Origin: Burkholderia lata
Lineage (GTDB): Bacteria > Pseudomonadota > Gammaproteobacteria > Burkholderiales > Burkholderiaceae
NCBI RefSeq assembly: GCF_000012945.1
Contig: NC_007511.1
Span: 1,798,001-1,862,000, forward strand
DNA: 64,000 bases
Direction: 5' to 3'
This document shows, one piece after another, positions 37,820 to 46,755 of the stretch. Position numbers and translations under genes: made by a program. The first letter of the stretch is position 1. Every line of letters begins with the position of its first letter. The notes beneath the pieces are model-generated. The model saw only the letters and a list, made by a program, of their open reading frames with translations, ran no database searches and was not told the origin of the DNA.

Positions 37820-39148
37820 TCAGCGCGAAGCCGGCGCGGCGACTGCCGGCCGCGACGCGCGTTCGCGCTTTGTCGGATGCGTCTCCGGCATCCGCCAGTA
37901 CACGAGCAGCGAGATCGCCGCGCACGCGGCGACGTACCAGAAGAACATCGTCTCGTTGCCACTTGCCTTCAGCCGCAGCGCGACGAATTCGGTCGTGCCG
38001 CCGAGGATCGCCGTCGTCAGCGCATAAGGCAGCCCGACCGCCAGCGCGCGGATCTGCGGCGGGAACAGCTCGGCCTTGACCAGCATGTGCACCGACGTGA
38101 AGCCGCTCAGCACGACCAGTCCCGCGAATACCAGCGCGAACGCCGCAAGCGGCTCGTGCACGTGCCCGAGCGTCGTGAAGATCGGCACGGACAGCAGCGT
38201 GCCGCCGATCCCGAACCACAGCAGTACCGGCCGGCGGCCGACGCGGTCCGACACGAGGCCGAACAGCGGTTGCAGCGGCATGTACAGCAGCAGCGCGGCG
38301 GTGCAGATCCAGGTCGCCGTTTCCTTGTGCAGCCCGACCGAATTGACGAGGTACTTCTGCATGTAGACCGTGTACGTGTAGAACGCCACGGTGCCGCCGA
38401 CCGTGATCCCGATCGCGAGCAGCAGTTCGCGCCAGTGGGCCGCGAGGTCGGCCGTCATGCGCGTCTTCGCCGCGCGCGCCCGGCTGGCGATGAACGCGTC
38501 GCTTTCCACGACGTTGCGGCGCATGTAAAGCGCGAACAGTGCGAGCACGCCGCCGACGAAGAACGGAATCCGCCAGCCCCAATGTTCGAGGTCGTGCGTG
38601 CCGGCGAAGATCCGCTGCATCACGAGCATCAGGCCGAGCGCGACGAGCTGGCCGGCGACCACGCTCACCTGCAGGAAGCCGACGTAGAAGCCGCGCCGGT
38701 CCGGCGGCGCGATCTCGCTCAGGTAGGTTGCGCTGGTGCCGTATTCACCGCCCATGCTGAGCCCCTGCAGCAGCCGCGCGGTGACCAGCAGCGCCGGCGC
38801 GAGCACGCCGATCGTCGCGTAGCCGGGCGTGACGGCGATCAACATCGATCCCGCGCACATCGCGAGCACCGACTTCGTCAGCGCCGCCTTGCGTCCGCGC
38901 CGGTCCGCATACAGGCCGACGAGCCAGCTCCCCGCCGGCCGCGCGATGTACCCGACCGCCGCGATCGCTGCGGTGTTCATCAGCTGCACGGTCGGCCGGT
39001 CGGCCGGAAAGAACGCCGGCGCGAAATAGATCGAGAAGATGCTGTACGCGAGAAAGTCGTACCACTCGATCAGGTTGCCGGCCAGGCCGCCGACGATCGA
39101 ACCGATGCGCGGCGGCGCACCGGCCGCTCCGTTAGGTGAAGTTGCCAC
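37820..39148 (-). CDS. MFS transporter, metabolite:H+ symporter (MHS) type
   Basis: The 442-residue, 12-helix protein has MHS hallmarks: NLIEWYDFLAYSIFSIYFAPAFFP in helix 1, GYIARPAGSWLVGLYADRRGRK after helix 2 and ARLLQGLSMGGEYGTSATYLSE. This subfamily takes up dicarboxylates and related organic acids (KgtP, ShiA, ProP). It is the last gene of a leftward four-gene catabolic unit, 66 bases after the lyase gene, and presumably imports the unit's substrate or exchanges a product. Confidence 0.91.
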   Translation of the reverse strand: MATSPNGAAGAPPRIGSIVGGLAGNLIEWYDFLAYSIFSIYFAPAFFPADRPTVQLMNTAAIAAVGYIARPAGSWLVGLYADRRGRKAALTKSVLAMCAGSMLIAVTPGYATIGVLAPALLVTARLLQGLSMGGEYGTSATYLSEIAPPDRRGFYVGFLQVSVVAGQLVALGLMLVMQRIFAGTHDLEHWGWRIPFFVGGVLALFALYMRRNVVESDAFIASRARAAKTRMTADLAAHWRELLLAIGITVGGTVAFYTYTVYMQKYLVNSVGLHKETATWICTAALLLYMPLQPLFGLVSDRVGRRPVLLWFGIGGTLLSVPIFTTLGHVHEPLAAFALVFAGLVVLSGFTSVHMLVKAELFPPQIRALAVGLPYALTTAILGGTTEFVALRLKASGNETMFFWYVAACAAISLLVYWRMPETHPTKRERASRPAVAAPASR

Positions 39149-39214
39149 GGGTTGTCTCCTGTCCTGGCGAAGGTGTGCCGGGCGGTCGTCCTTGCCGCCC
39201 GTGCGCCGGCGCGA

Positions 39215-40102
39215 TTACGCGCGGTCGGCCCCATAGCGGGCGTCGAGCGCGTCGAAGCGGGCCTTGTCGACGAGCCGCTGCCGTTCGGCGAACGGCGCGA
39301 CGAGTGCGGGGTCTTCGTCGAGCCGGCCCGTATCGCGCAGCACCGTCAGCGCGGCCTGCATCCCGTGCACCGCGCCTTGCAGTGCTGCGTTCGCATACAG
39401 CACCACGCCGTAGCCGAGACGCGCCAGGTCGTCGCGCGAGCGCGTCGGCGTCTTGCCGCCGATCACGATGTTGATGAGTTGCGGCGTATCGAACAGCGCC
39501 GGCAAACGCTCGACATCCTCTGCCGTGTCCATCGCCTCGATGAACAGCACGTCGGCGCCCGCTTCCGCATAGCGATGCGCACGCTCGATCGCGTCGTCGA
39601 TGCCGTGGACGGCAGCCGCATCGGTGCGCGCGACGATCAGCAGGTTCGGGTCCACACGCGCATCGACGGCCGCCTTCAGCTTGCCGACCATCTCGCCGGC
39701 CGGAATCACTTCCTTGCCCGCGAAATGGCCGCATTTCTTCGGCAGCACCTGATCCTCGAGCTGGATTGCGTCGGCGCCGCTGCGCTCGAGCGTCCGCACG
39801 GTGTGCAGCACGTTCAGCGCATTGCCGAAGCCCGTATCGGCATCGACCATCAGCGGCAGTTCGACCGCATCGCGCACGCGTGCGGTGTGCTCGGCCAGTT
39901 CGCCGAGCCCGACGAAGCCAAGATCGGGCAACCCGAGCGACATGTTGGTGACGCCGGCGCCGCTCAGGTACAGCGCGCCGAAGCCGAGATCGGCCGCGAC
40001 CCTGGCGCTGAGCGCATTGAACGTGCCGGCGACGAGCAGCCCCTGGCGGGCGGCGATGCTGCGCCGGAACCCGGCGCGACGAAGTGCGGTGTGATCGGAC
40101 AT
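39215..40102 (-). CDS. Isocitrate-lyase/PEP-mutase superfamily lyase
   Basis: The 295-residue enzyme has the VDADTGFGN metal motif (86-94), LEDQ and the lyase signature KKCGH at 122-126 with catalytic cysteine 124, which marks true C-C lyases such as 2-methylisocitrate lyase and distinguishes them from mutases. Other family members are dimethylmalate lyase and oxaloacetate decarboxylase. The start is set by GAGG six bases before MSDHTALRR; an ATG four codons earlier overlaps the amidohydrolase stop. Its reaction is probably cleavage of a branched hydroxy-di- or tricarboxylate in the same pathway as the neighbouring hydrolase. Confidence 0.9.
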   Translation of the reverse strand: MSDHTALRRAGFRRSIAARQGLLVAGTFNALSARVAADLGFGALYLSGAGVTNMSLGLPDLGFVGLGELAEHTARVRDAVELPLMVDADTGFGNALNVLHTVRTLERSGADAIQLEDQVLPKKCGHFAGKEVIPAGEMVGKLKAAVDARVDPNLLIVARTDAAAVHGIDDAIERAHRYAEAGADVLFIEAMDTAEDVERLPALFDTPQLINIVIGGKTPTRSRDDLARLGYGVVLYANAALQGAVHGMQAALTVLRDTGRLDEDPALVAPFAERQRLVDKARFDALDARYGADRA

Positions 40103-40110
40103 GCAGGGCC

Positions 40111-41001
40111 TCATTGGTCGAAACGAAACAGGGTTCGCGGCGTATCGCGCAGCACGCGCAGGCGCTCGCCGGGGTCGGGCAGCCAGCGCTCGAGCGCCGC
40201 AACCGTCGCATCGAAATCGACGCGCTCGCGATGCTGCGTGTGCGGCCAGTCGCTGGCCCATACCAGCCGCTCGGCTGTGAACGCGGTGCGCAGCGCTCGC
40301 GCGGCACCGAATGCATCGATCGCGCCGTCGCCGGCCAGGTTGTTGCGATAGGCAGCCGACAGCTTGACCCAGACGCGGCCGGTATCCGCGAGCAACAGCA
40401 GGCGGCGGAAGCTGGGCGCGCGCTCGCCGAGCGCGGGCGACGGGCGGCCGAAATGGTCGATCACCAGCGTGCACGACTGCGCGAGCAGCGGCGCGGTGAT
40501 CGCATGCAGATCCTCGATGCCGCGATGGATCTCGACATGCCAGCCGAGCGCGTTGATACGGGCGAACAACGCGCGCCAGTCGGGCGCGCCGAAATCCGGG
40601 ATCGGCAGCCCGACGAGGTTCAGCCGCATCCCGACCACGCCTGCCCGGTCGAGCGCATCGAGATCGCGGTCCGAAATCGACGGATCGACCATCGCGACAC
40701 CGCGGAAGCGGCGCGGGTAGCGACGCAGCACGTCGACGAAGTAGGTGTTGTCGGTGCCGAGGAAGCTCGGCTGTACCAGCACCGCGTGCGTGATGCCGTG
40801 CGCGGCGAGATGCGCGACGTACGCGTCGAGCGACGCGTCGTAGTCGGGCGCATGCCGGACCACGGGTGCGAGCGGCAGGCCGCGCGCAAACACGTGCGCA
40901 TGCGCATCGATGGCGGCCACGGCCGGGTCCCCCGCATACCACGCGTCCACTGACGACGCGGCCGGAGCCTGTTCGACGAGGTGATTCACGAGACGATCCA
41001 T
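40111..41001 (-). CDS. Amidohydrolase-family metal hydrolase (2-pyrone-4,6-dicarboxylate lactonase-like)
   Basis: The 296-residue TIM-barrel protein has DAHAHVF at 32-38, RLNLVGLPIPD, VEIHRG, LVIDHFGRP and a late WASDWPHTQH, the pattern of amidohydrolase-2 lactonases. It likely opens a lactone or decarboxylates a ring-derived acid, feeding the lyase gene that follows after nine bases. The start MDRLVNH lacks a clear ribosome site; a GTG 11 codons upstream is possible. Confidence 0.88.
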   Translation of the reverse strand: MDRLVNHLVEQAPAASSVDAWYAGDPAVAAIDAHAHVFARGLPLAPVVRHAPDYDASLDAYVAHLAAHGITHAVLVQPSFLGTDNTYFVDVLRRYPRRFRGVAMVDPSISDRDLDALDRAGVVGMRLNLVGLPIPDFGAPDWRALFARINALGWHVEIHRGIEDLHAITAPLLAQSCTLVIDHFGRPSPALGERAPSFRRLLLLADTGRVWVKLSAAYRNNLAGDGAIDAFGAARALRTAFTAERLVWASDWPHTQHRERVDFDATVAALERWLPDPGERLRVLRDTPRTLFRFDQ

Positions 41002-41068
41002 GACGAGTCTGCAAGCGGCGCCCGGCCGATGCACTGCCGGGCGATTCGATGGCGTGAGGCGGCGAACC

Positions 41069-42367
41069 CTACAGCGACGCCTCGGCGCGCGGCTGGCTTT
41101 CGGTATCCGCGTTGCCGGCCGGCGCCGCGCCGGACAGCCGGCGGGTGCCCGTTTCGGGCAGGAACCACACCGCGATCACGACCAGCCCGTACGCGATGCC
41201 CGCGTCGATGCCGAGTGCCGTGCCGAGCGGCAGCGACTCGCCCATCCGTCCGACCAGCACCGGGAAGCCGGCCGATACGATGCGGCCGAAGTTGTAGCAA
41301 AAGCCGACGCCGCGGCCGCGCACGTTGCGCGGGTAAAGCTCGTTGAACAGCGTGCCGAGCGTCGCCGGAATGCCGGCCGAGAACAGGCCGAGCGGGAAAC
41401 CGAGCAGCAGCATCGCGACGTCGTTCAGCGGCAGGAACACGTACAGGTTCACCATCACCGCGCAGCACGCGGCGAACAGCATCACGTTGCGACGGCGGCC
41501 GATCCGGTCCTGCAGGTACGCGCTGAGGAAGCAGCCGCAGATGAACGCGACGATCACGACCGCGAGATATGCGCCGGTGCCCAGCACCGACAGGTGGCGC
41601 TCGGTCTTCAGGTAGGTCGGCAGCCAGATCGTGATCGCGTGATAGCCGCCGTGCGCACCGACGCCAATCAGCCCGCCGACCACCGTCGCGCGCACCACGG
41701 AGCGGTCGAAGATGCCGATCGTCGGCCCTTCGTCGGCGCTCGCCGTTGCCTGCGCCGATGCGTCGACCGGCGTCGCCGCGCGCGGCGGCTCCGGAATCGC
41801 GCGGCGGATATACAGCACCAGCAGTGCGGGCAGCGCGCCGATCGCGAACAGCACGCGCCACGCCCATTCGGCCGGCAGCCACGCGAACACCAGCATGTAC
41901 AGCAGCACGGCCCCGCCCCAGCCGAAGCCCCAGGCACTCTGCACGATGCCCATCGCCTTGCCGCGATGACGCGCGCCGACCGTTTCGGCGAGCAGCACCG
42001 CGCCGGCGGTCCACTCGCCGCCGAACCCGAGCCCCTGCAGCGCCTTCAGCACCAGCAACTGCTCGAAGTTCTGTGCGAACGCGCTCAGGAACGTGAACAG
42101 CGAGAACCAGCACACGGTGATCTGCAGCGCCCGCACGCGCCCGTAGCGATCGGCGATCATCCCGGCCAGCAACCCGCCGAGCGCGCCCGATACGAGCGTC
42201 GCGCCGCCGATCAGGCCGGCCTGCCCCTTGCCGATGCCCCAGGTCGTGAGCAGCACGGGGATCACGAGACTGAACATCTGCGTGTCGAGCCCGTCGAGTG
42301 CCCAGCCGGCAAAGCAGCCGCGCAAGGTGCGCCGTTCGGTCGTCGATAGCTCGCGGGTCCAGTTCAA
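41069..42367 (-). CDS. MFS transporter, sialate/aromatic-acid-type
   Basis: The 432-residue, 12-helix protein reads RGCFAGWALDGLDTQMFSLVIPVLL in helix 1, GMIADRYGRVRALQ between helices 2 and 3, and LQGLGFGGEWTAGAVLLAE. It belongs to the SHS/AAHS-like transporters for organic and aromatic acids, a different subfamily from the MHS gene at the other end of the unit. It is the first gene of the leftward unit and divergent from a LysR gene that is the likely regulator. Confidence 0.9.
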   Translation of the reverse strand: MNWTRELSTTERRTLRGCFAGWALDGLDTQMFSLVIPVLLTTWGIGKGQAGLIGGATLVSGALGGLLAGMIADRYGRVRALQITVCWFSLFTFLSAFAQNFEQLLVLKALQGLGFGGEWTAGAVLLAETVGARHRGKAMGIVQSAWGFGWGGAVLLYMLVFAWLPAEWAWRVLFAIGALPALLVLYIRRAIPEPPRAATPVDASAQATASADEGPTIGIFDRSVVRATVVGGLIGVGAHGGYHAITIWLPTYLKTERHLSVLGTGAYLAVVIVAFICGCFLSAYLQDRIGRRRNVMLFAACCAVMVNLYVFLPLNDVAMLLLGFPLGLFSAGIPATLGTLFNELYPRNVRGRGVGFCYNFGRIVSAGFPVLVGRMGESLPLGTALGIDAGIAYGLVVIAVWFLPETGTRRLSGAAPAGNADTESQPRAEASL

Positions 42368-42464
42368 TGCGGGTCTCCTCGTGGGGTCATTCCGTCGCCG
42401 GGCGCCGGATGTCGTGGCTCGATGAGCATCCTATGAAGCGTGGGGATAATTCGCTACTATGTTT

Positions 42465-42478
42465 TGAATAATTATTCA
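42465..42478. promoter_or_regulatory. 14-bp perfect palindrome in the LysR/transporter intergenic region
   Basis: TGAATAATTATTCA lies in an AT-rich pocket 13 bases upstream of the lysR start, within the 123 bases shared with the divergent transporter gene. It is AT-centred, as LysR-type recognition sites usually are, and overlaps the expected lysR promoter, so it is the best candidate binding site for autoregulation and control of the catabolic unit. Confidence 0.65.
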
Positions 42479-42490
42479 TAACGTGAGCTT

Positions 42491-43387
42491 ATGGAAATCA
42501 GGCACGTTCGCTACTTCCTCGCGATCGTCGATACCGGCAGTTTCACGCGCGCGGCCAACGAACTTGGCATTGCGCAGCCGGCGCTCAGCCAGGCGCTGAA
42601 CCGGATGGAGAAGGAACTGGGGGTCCGGCTGTTCGATCGCTCGCGGCGCGGGGCCACGCTGACGGCGGCCGGCCTCGCGATGGTCGACGACCTGCGCCTG
42701 AGCCTCGCGCGCCTCGACGCGGCCGCGCACCGGGCCGGCGAGATCGGCGCGCAGCGCGCCGGGCGCCTGACGATCGGGTTCGTCAGCGCCGCGCTGTTCG
42801 ACACGCTGCCGCGCGCGATCCGCGCGCTGCGCGAAAGCACGCCCGACGTCGAACTCGTGATGCGCGAGATGAGCAATGCCGAGCAGGCGATCGCGCTCGA
42901 GCGCGGCGAGATCGACATCGGGCTGCTGCATACGCCGGTCCCCGTCAACGGCCGAATGCGCGAGAAGCTGATCCGGCGCGATCCGCTCGTCGCCGTGCTG
43001 CCGAAGGATTTCCGGCGCCAGCCCGACGGCACGGTCACGCTGGAGGATCTCGCCGGCACCGGCCTCGTGTGGTTTCCGCACGACCAGTTGCCGCTGATCC
43101 GCGCCGGCATCCTCAGCGCATTCCGGCAGGCCGGGCACCCGGTCGACATCGTGCTCGACGTGAACCGCACGCTCACCGTGGTCTCGTGCGTCGCCGCCGG
43201 ATGCGGCGTGTCGCTGCTGCCGCAGTCGATCCATACGTTCGCGTTCGAAGGCGTCGCCTACGGCACCGTCCGCGATGGCGCCGCGCTGCCGCTGTTCGAA
43301 CTCGGCGCGATCTGGCCCGCGCGGTCGCGCCCGACACTCGCGGATCGCTTCGCCGCGCTGCTGCCGTCGGCGGACGGCCAGCGCTGA
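42491..43387 (+). CDS. LysR-family transcriptional regulator
   Basis: The 298-residue protein has the N-terminal winged HTH (RHVRYFLAIVDTGSFTRAANELGIAQPALSQALNRMEKELGVRLFDRS) and a CbnR/BenM-like effector domain (GRLTIGFVSAALFDTLPRAIRALRE, LLHTPV, GCGVSLLPQS). It is divergent from a four-gene catabolic unit and likely activates it in response to the imported acid. Confidence 0.94.
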   Translation: MEIRHVRYFLAIVDTGSFTRAANELGIAQPALSQALNRMEKELGVRLFDRSRRGATLTAAGLAMVDDLRLSLARLDAAAHRAGEIGAQRAGRLTIGFVSAALFDTLPRAIRALRESTPDVELVMREMSNAEQAIALERGEIDIGLLHTPVPVNGRMREKLIRRDPLVAVLPKDFRRQPDGTVTLEDLAGTGLVWFPHDQLPLIRAGILSAFRQAGHPVDIVLDVNRTLTVVSCVAAGCGVSLLPQSIHTFAFEGVAYGTVRDGAALPLFELGAIWPARSRPTLADRFAALLPSADGQR

Positions 43388-43480
43388 CAGGCCGGGCCGC
43401 GTCCGGCGCCTGTCATGGAGCTGCCACCGTCGACCGGTAGCGTTCGGGTCTGACCCACGCTATCGACAGACGAATCCGCC

Positions 43481-44152
43481 ATGCAGCGCACGTCGCGCGC
43501 CACGCCCCACGTTTATGCGGCCACGTCCCGCGCCCTCGCCGTCAGTCTCGCGATCAACCTGCTGCTGCTCGTCGTCGAGACGGTCGCGGCGTGGTCCGCG
43601 CATTCGTCGGGGTTGCTCGCGGACGTCGCACACGCGGCGATCGATCTCGCAGCCGATGCCCTGATCCTCGTTGCGTGCCGGCTCGACGCGCGCCTGCCGC
43701 CGGAGCGACGCCCGACCTACGAACCGCTCGCGCTCGCGGGCCTCGGCGCGTTGCTCGTTGCGACCGGCGCGCAGATGATCTGGCATGCGACGAACCGGTT
43801 CGCGACGCCGCCCGTCGTGCAGCCGGGCGCAACGACGCTCGCACTCGTCGCCGTCACGCTCGCCGGCAAGGCCGTGCTGTCGCACTGGATGCTGCGCAAG
43901 GCGCGCGAGACGGGTTCAGCGTTGCTCGAGGCGAGCGGCTGGCATGTGCGGACCGATGCGCTGTCGTCGCTGCTGGCGGCGCTCGCGATGAGCGCGGCAC
44001 TGGTCGGCTTCGGCCGTCTCGACGATCTGGCGGCGCTCGCGATCGGCGCGCTTGTGATCCGTACGGGTGTCGGTTTCATCCGGCGCGGCTGTGCGCAGTG
44101 GCCCGCGCTGTCGGCATGGGCCGATCGGTCGACGCGTGGCTCGCGAACGTAG
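43481..44152 (+). CDS. Short cation-diffusion-facilitator transporter lacking the C-terminal domain
   Basis: The 223-residue protein contains the six-helix CDF transport domain with both metal pairs as HxxxD: histidine 51/aspartate 55 in DVAHAAID and HVRTD in the fifth helix, a pattern seen in zinc-type exporters. It ends soon after the sixth helix with an arginine/serine-rich tail, so the usual 80-residue cytoplasmic metal-sensing domain is absent. Short CDF proteins of this kind exist and can be functional. No metalloregulator is next to it. A strong terminator follows. Confidence 0.85.
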   Translation: MQRTSRATPHVYAATSRALAVSLAINLLLLVVETVAAWSAHSSGLLADVAHAAIDLAADALILVACRLDARLPPERRPTYEPLALAGLGALLVATGAQMIWHATNRFATPPVVQPGATTLALVAVTLAGKAVLSHWMLRKARETGSALLEASGWHVRTDALSSLLAALAMSAALVGFGRLDDLAALAIGALVIRTGVGFIRRGCAQWPALSAWADRSTRGSRT

Positions 44153-44209
44153 GGAGCATCGCGCTGCATCGCGGGTGGCAAGGTAGCTGCCATCTGCTGC
44201 GCTGAATGG

Positions 44210-44240
44210 AAAGAGGCTCGCACCGTGCGAGCCTCTTTTG
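44210..44240 (+). terminator. Strong intrinsic terminator after the CDF gene
   Basis: A 13-pair stem, AAAGAGGCTCGCA with its complement around a CCG loop, runs directly into TTTTG on the plus strand, 57 bases after the CDF stop. It isolates the gene from the leftward LuxR gene. Confidence 0.9.
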
Positions 44241-44344
44241 CATGCGGTCAACGCCATCGTCGTGCGACACACGACGCGTTGACTCACGTCGATGTATCGC
44301 CAGACGAATGCGGCCGGTTCCGATGAATCGGCCTTGGCGGTCGC

Positions 44345-45535
44345 TTACCCGAGCGGCACGACGCTCCCGAGCAGAATCCGCACGAGCGTCGCCTGGCGCG
44401 TGACACCCGTCTTCGAGAAGATCGCGCGCAGGTGCGTGCGCGCCGTGTTCTTGCTGATCCCCGATTCCTCCGCAGCCTCCTCGAGCGTCAGCCCGTTCGT
44501 CAGCAGCAACGCGAGCGACGTCTCGGCGGGCGTCAGGTCGAACAGCTTGCGGATGATTTCCTGCGCGCCCTGCGGCTTGCGGTCCGGATCGCGCAGGAAC
44601 AGCGTGACGGCCGGCCGCCGCTTGTTGTCCTCCGACCAGTCGGACAGCAGCACCGTGCGCACCAGCAGCCCGAGGCGCGGCTTGTCGAAGCTGCGCGTGA
44701 TCGGCATCGCCTCGACGGTCGCCGCGGCCGTGCCGTGGTGCCCCATCACCGCATGGCGGATCAGGCGCTTCAGCGTGCGGTTCTCCTGCGCATCGGTCGC
44801 CTCGATCGTGCCGCGCGCAATCGTCAGACCGTTGTTCTGCTTGAGGATCTCGTCGGCCACGCTGTTCAGGTCGATGATCGTGCCGTTCTCGTCGAGCGTG
44901 ATCGTGCCGATCTGCATCCGGTTGATCGCGTTCGCATAGATCGAGCGTTCGACCTCGGCCGTGTCGAGCCGCGAATGCAATTCCACCGCGCGCTTCAGGT
45001 GCGGCAGCAGTAGCGCGCAGATCGCCTTGTCGCGTGCGGAGAACTGCTTCGACGCGTGGTTGCGGCACACGCGGAAACGGCACTCGACGCCCGACGACGT
45101 GCGCAGGTCGGCGCCGAGGATATAGCGCACGTCCTGCGGCTTCAGGAACTGCTTGTACAGCTCGCTCGACAGCCAGCCCGTGTCGCCGAACACGTCGTCG
45201 ACCGTGACCACGCGATCGGCCGGCAGGCCGACGAACGGGTCGAGTGAATAGTAGTAGTTGTTGTACGACGCCTCGCCGTCGCCCGGCACCACCGGGCCGA
45301 ATTCCGACGCGTGCACGGACAGCGGCGCGCGGCGGTCGCTCGCGGCCGCGCGCAGGATCAGCGTCACGTAGTTGGCCTGCAGCCAGCGACGGACGAGTTC
45401 AAGCGCACCGGCCCACGGCGGCGTCTCCAGCGGCCCCTGGTAGATGCGCGCCATCAGCTCGCTGAAATCCGCGACGCCGATGTCGGCCTCGTCACTGGTT
45501 GCCTGGCTCTCTTGCGGAGCCCATCTCGTCTCCAT
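44345..45535 (-). CDS. LuxR-type regulator with N-terminal sensor region
   Basis: The 396-residue product ends in a LuxR HTH (FDLTPAETSLALLLTNGLTLEEAAEESGISKNTARTHLRAIFSKTGVTRQATLVRILL). Before it lies a PAS-like segment (MQIGTITLDENGTIIDLNSVADEIL, about 215-320) and an N-terminal region of about 200 residues with YYYSLDPFVGLPADRVVTVDDVF that occurs in many Burkholderia helix-turn-helix regulators without known ligand. The start METRWAPQES has GGAG seven bases upstream; MSYGGW nine codons earlier is possible. It is divergent from the esterase-ribB pair and may control it. Confidence 0.87.
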   Translation of the reverse strand: METRWAPQESQATSDEADIGVADFSELMARIYQGPLETPPWAGALELVRRWLQANYVTLILRAAASDRRAPLSVHASEFGPVVPGDGEASYNNYYYSLDPFVGLPADRVVTVDDVFGDTGWLSSELYKQFLKPQDVRYILGADLRTSSGVECRFRVCRNHASKQFSARDKAICALLLPHLKRAVELHSRLDTAEVERSIYANAINRMQIGTITLDENGTIIDLNSVADEILKQNNGLTIARGTIEATDAQENRTLKRLIRHAVMGHHGTAAATVEAMPITRSFDKPRLGLLVRTVLLSDWSEDNKRRPAVTLFLRDPDRKPQGAQEIIRKLFDLTPAETSLALLLTNGLTLEEAAEESGISKNTARTHLRAIFSKTGVTRQATLVRILLGSVVPLG

Positions 45536-45597
45536 CAGCACGCTCCATCCTCCATACGACATGTTTCCGGCGCGACCCAACCGCGCCGCCATGATTA

Positions 45598-45689
45598 AGA
45601 CGCGTCTAAATTCCGGCGTCATCGGGAGATTCACTGAATGGTGAGAATTGGCCATCCGTGCAAACGAACCATCGTCCGATCGGATGATG
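45598..45689. promoter_or_regulatory. Two dyads in the LuxR-esterase intergenic region
   Basis: AGACGCGTCT at 45598-45607 is a perfect 10-bp palindrome with partly symmetric AT flanks, and CATCGTCCGATCGGATGATG at 45670-45689 is symmetric in 18 of 20 positions. Both lie between the divergent LuxR gene and esterase gene, in the area where both promoters must be. They are candidate operators; no regulator is proven. Confidence 0.55.
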
Positions 45690-45816
45690 TGGCGCCCTGC
45701 CCGCTGCGCTGGAATGCCCGTCAGGCCGTGCCGGCAAGCGTCCGGCGCGGACTCAGGGAAAACCGCGACACGGGTTTACCTGATTCAAACCGCATACGAT
45801 TCAGACAGGAGTCCCC

Positions 45817-46755
45817 ATGCCGCTCGACCCACAGGCGCAGGCGCTGCTCGCCGCGTTCGCCCAGGCACCCGCGATCGATTTCGCGCAACTCACCGTTCCC
45901 GCGTATCGCGCGAGTCTTGCCGACGGCGGCGCGTTTGCCCCAGGCGACGCTGTCGTCGCCGAAGAGGACTGGCAGATTCCCGCGTCGGGCCGTCAGTTGT
46001 CCGCACGGTTGTATCGCCCCGCGGTCGACGGGCCGTTGCCGCTGACCGTGTTCTTCCACGGCGGCGGCTTCGTGTCGTGCGGGATCGATACGCACGCGAA
46101 CCTGTGCCGCAGCCTCGCGGCCCGTGCGCGCACGCTCGTGCTGTCGGTCGACTACCGGCTTGCGCCCGAGGCGCGCTTCCCGGCTGCCGCGCACGACGCA
46201 TGCGACGCCATGCGCTGGGCCGCCGCCAGCGCGCGCGATCTCGGCGCACGCGCCGGCGCGCTGGCCGTGGCCGGCGACAGCGCCGGCGGCAATCTCGCGG
46301 CAGTCGCCGCACTGCAGTTGCGTGGCTCGGGCATTGCGATCGCGCACCAGTTGCTGCTGTATCCGGTCGTCGATTGCGCGACCGAGCATCCGTCGTACGA
46401 AACGCTCGGCAACGGCTATTTCCTGACGGCGGACATGATGCGCTGGTTCAAGCGCCAGTATTTCGACGAAGGCGCCGATCGCGCGTCGCCGCTTGCGAGC
46501 CCGCTCGCTGCGCCGGACGTCGCGGGCGCGGCACCGGCTACGATCGTCAGCGCCGAATTCGATCCGCTGCGCGACGAGGCCGAAGCGTATGCGCTGCGTC
46601 TCGCGCAGGCCGGCACGCCGGTGACGCTCGTGCGCTGGCCTGGGCAGCTTCACGGTTTCGCGAGCATGCTCGGCGCCGTCGATGCGGCCGACCGCGTGCT
46701 GACCTTCGGCGCCGATGCGCTGCGCCGCGCGTTCGACGCGACGGAGGCACCATGA
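45817..46755 (+). CDS. Alpha/beta-hydrolase esterase of the hormone-sensitive-lipase family
   Basis: The 312-residue enzyme has the oxyanion motif HGGG at 81-84, VDYRLAPE, nucleophile serine 155 in GDSAGG, aspartate 249 in SAEFDPLRDE and histidine 279 in LHGF, so the catalytic triad is complete. It hydrolyses short acyl esters; the natural substrate is unknown. There is no signal peptide. AGGAG is six bases before the ATG. Its stop overlaps the ribB start, an odd pairing for a riboflavin gene. Confidence 0.93.
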   Translation: MPLDPQAQALLAAFAQAPAIDFAQLTVPAYRASLADGGAFAPGDAVVAEEDWQIPASGRQLSARLYRPAVDGPLPLTVFFHGGGFVSCGIDTHANLCRSLAARARTLVLSVDYRLAPEARFPAAAHDACDAMRWAAASARDLGARAGALAVAGDSAGGNLAAVAALQLRGSGIAIAHQLLLYPVVDCATEHPSYETLGNGYFLTADMMRWFKRQYFDEGADRASPLASPLAAPDVAGAAPATIVSAEFDPLRDEAEAYALRLAQAGTPVTLVRWPGQLHGFASMLGAVDAADRVLTFGADALRRAFDATEAP

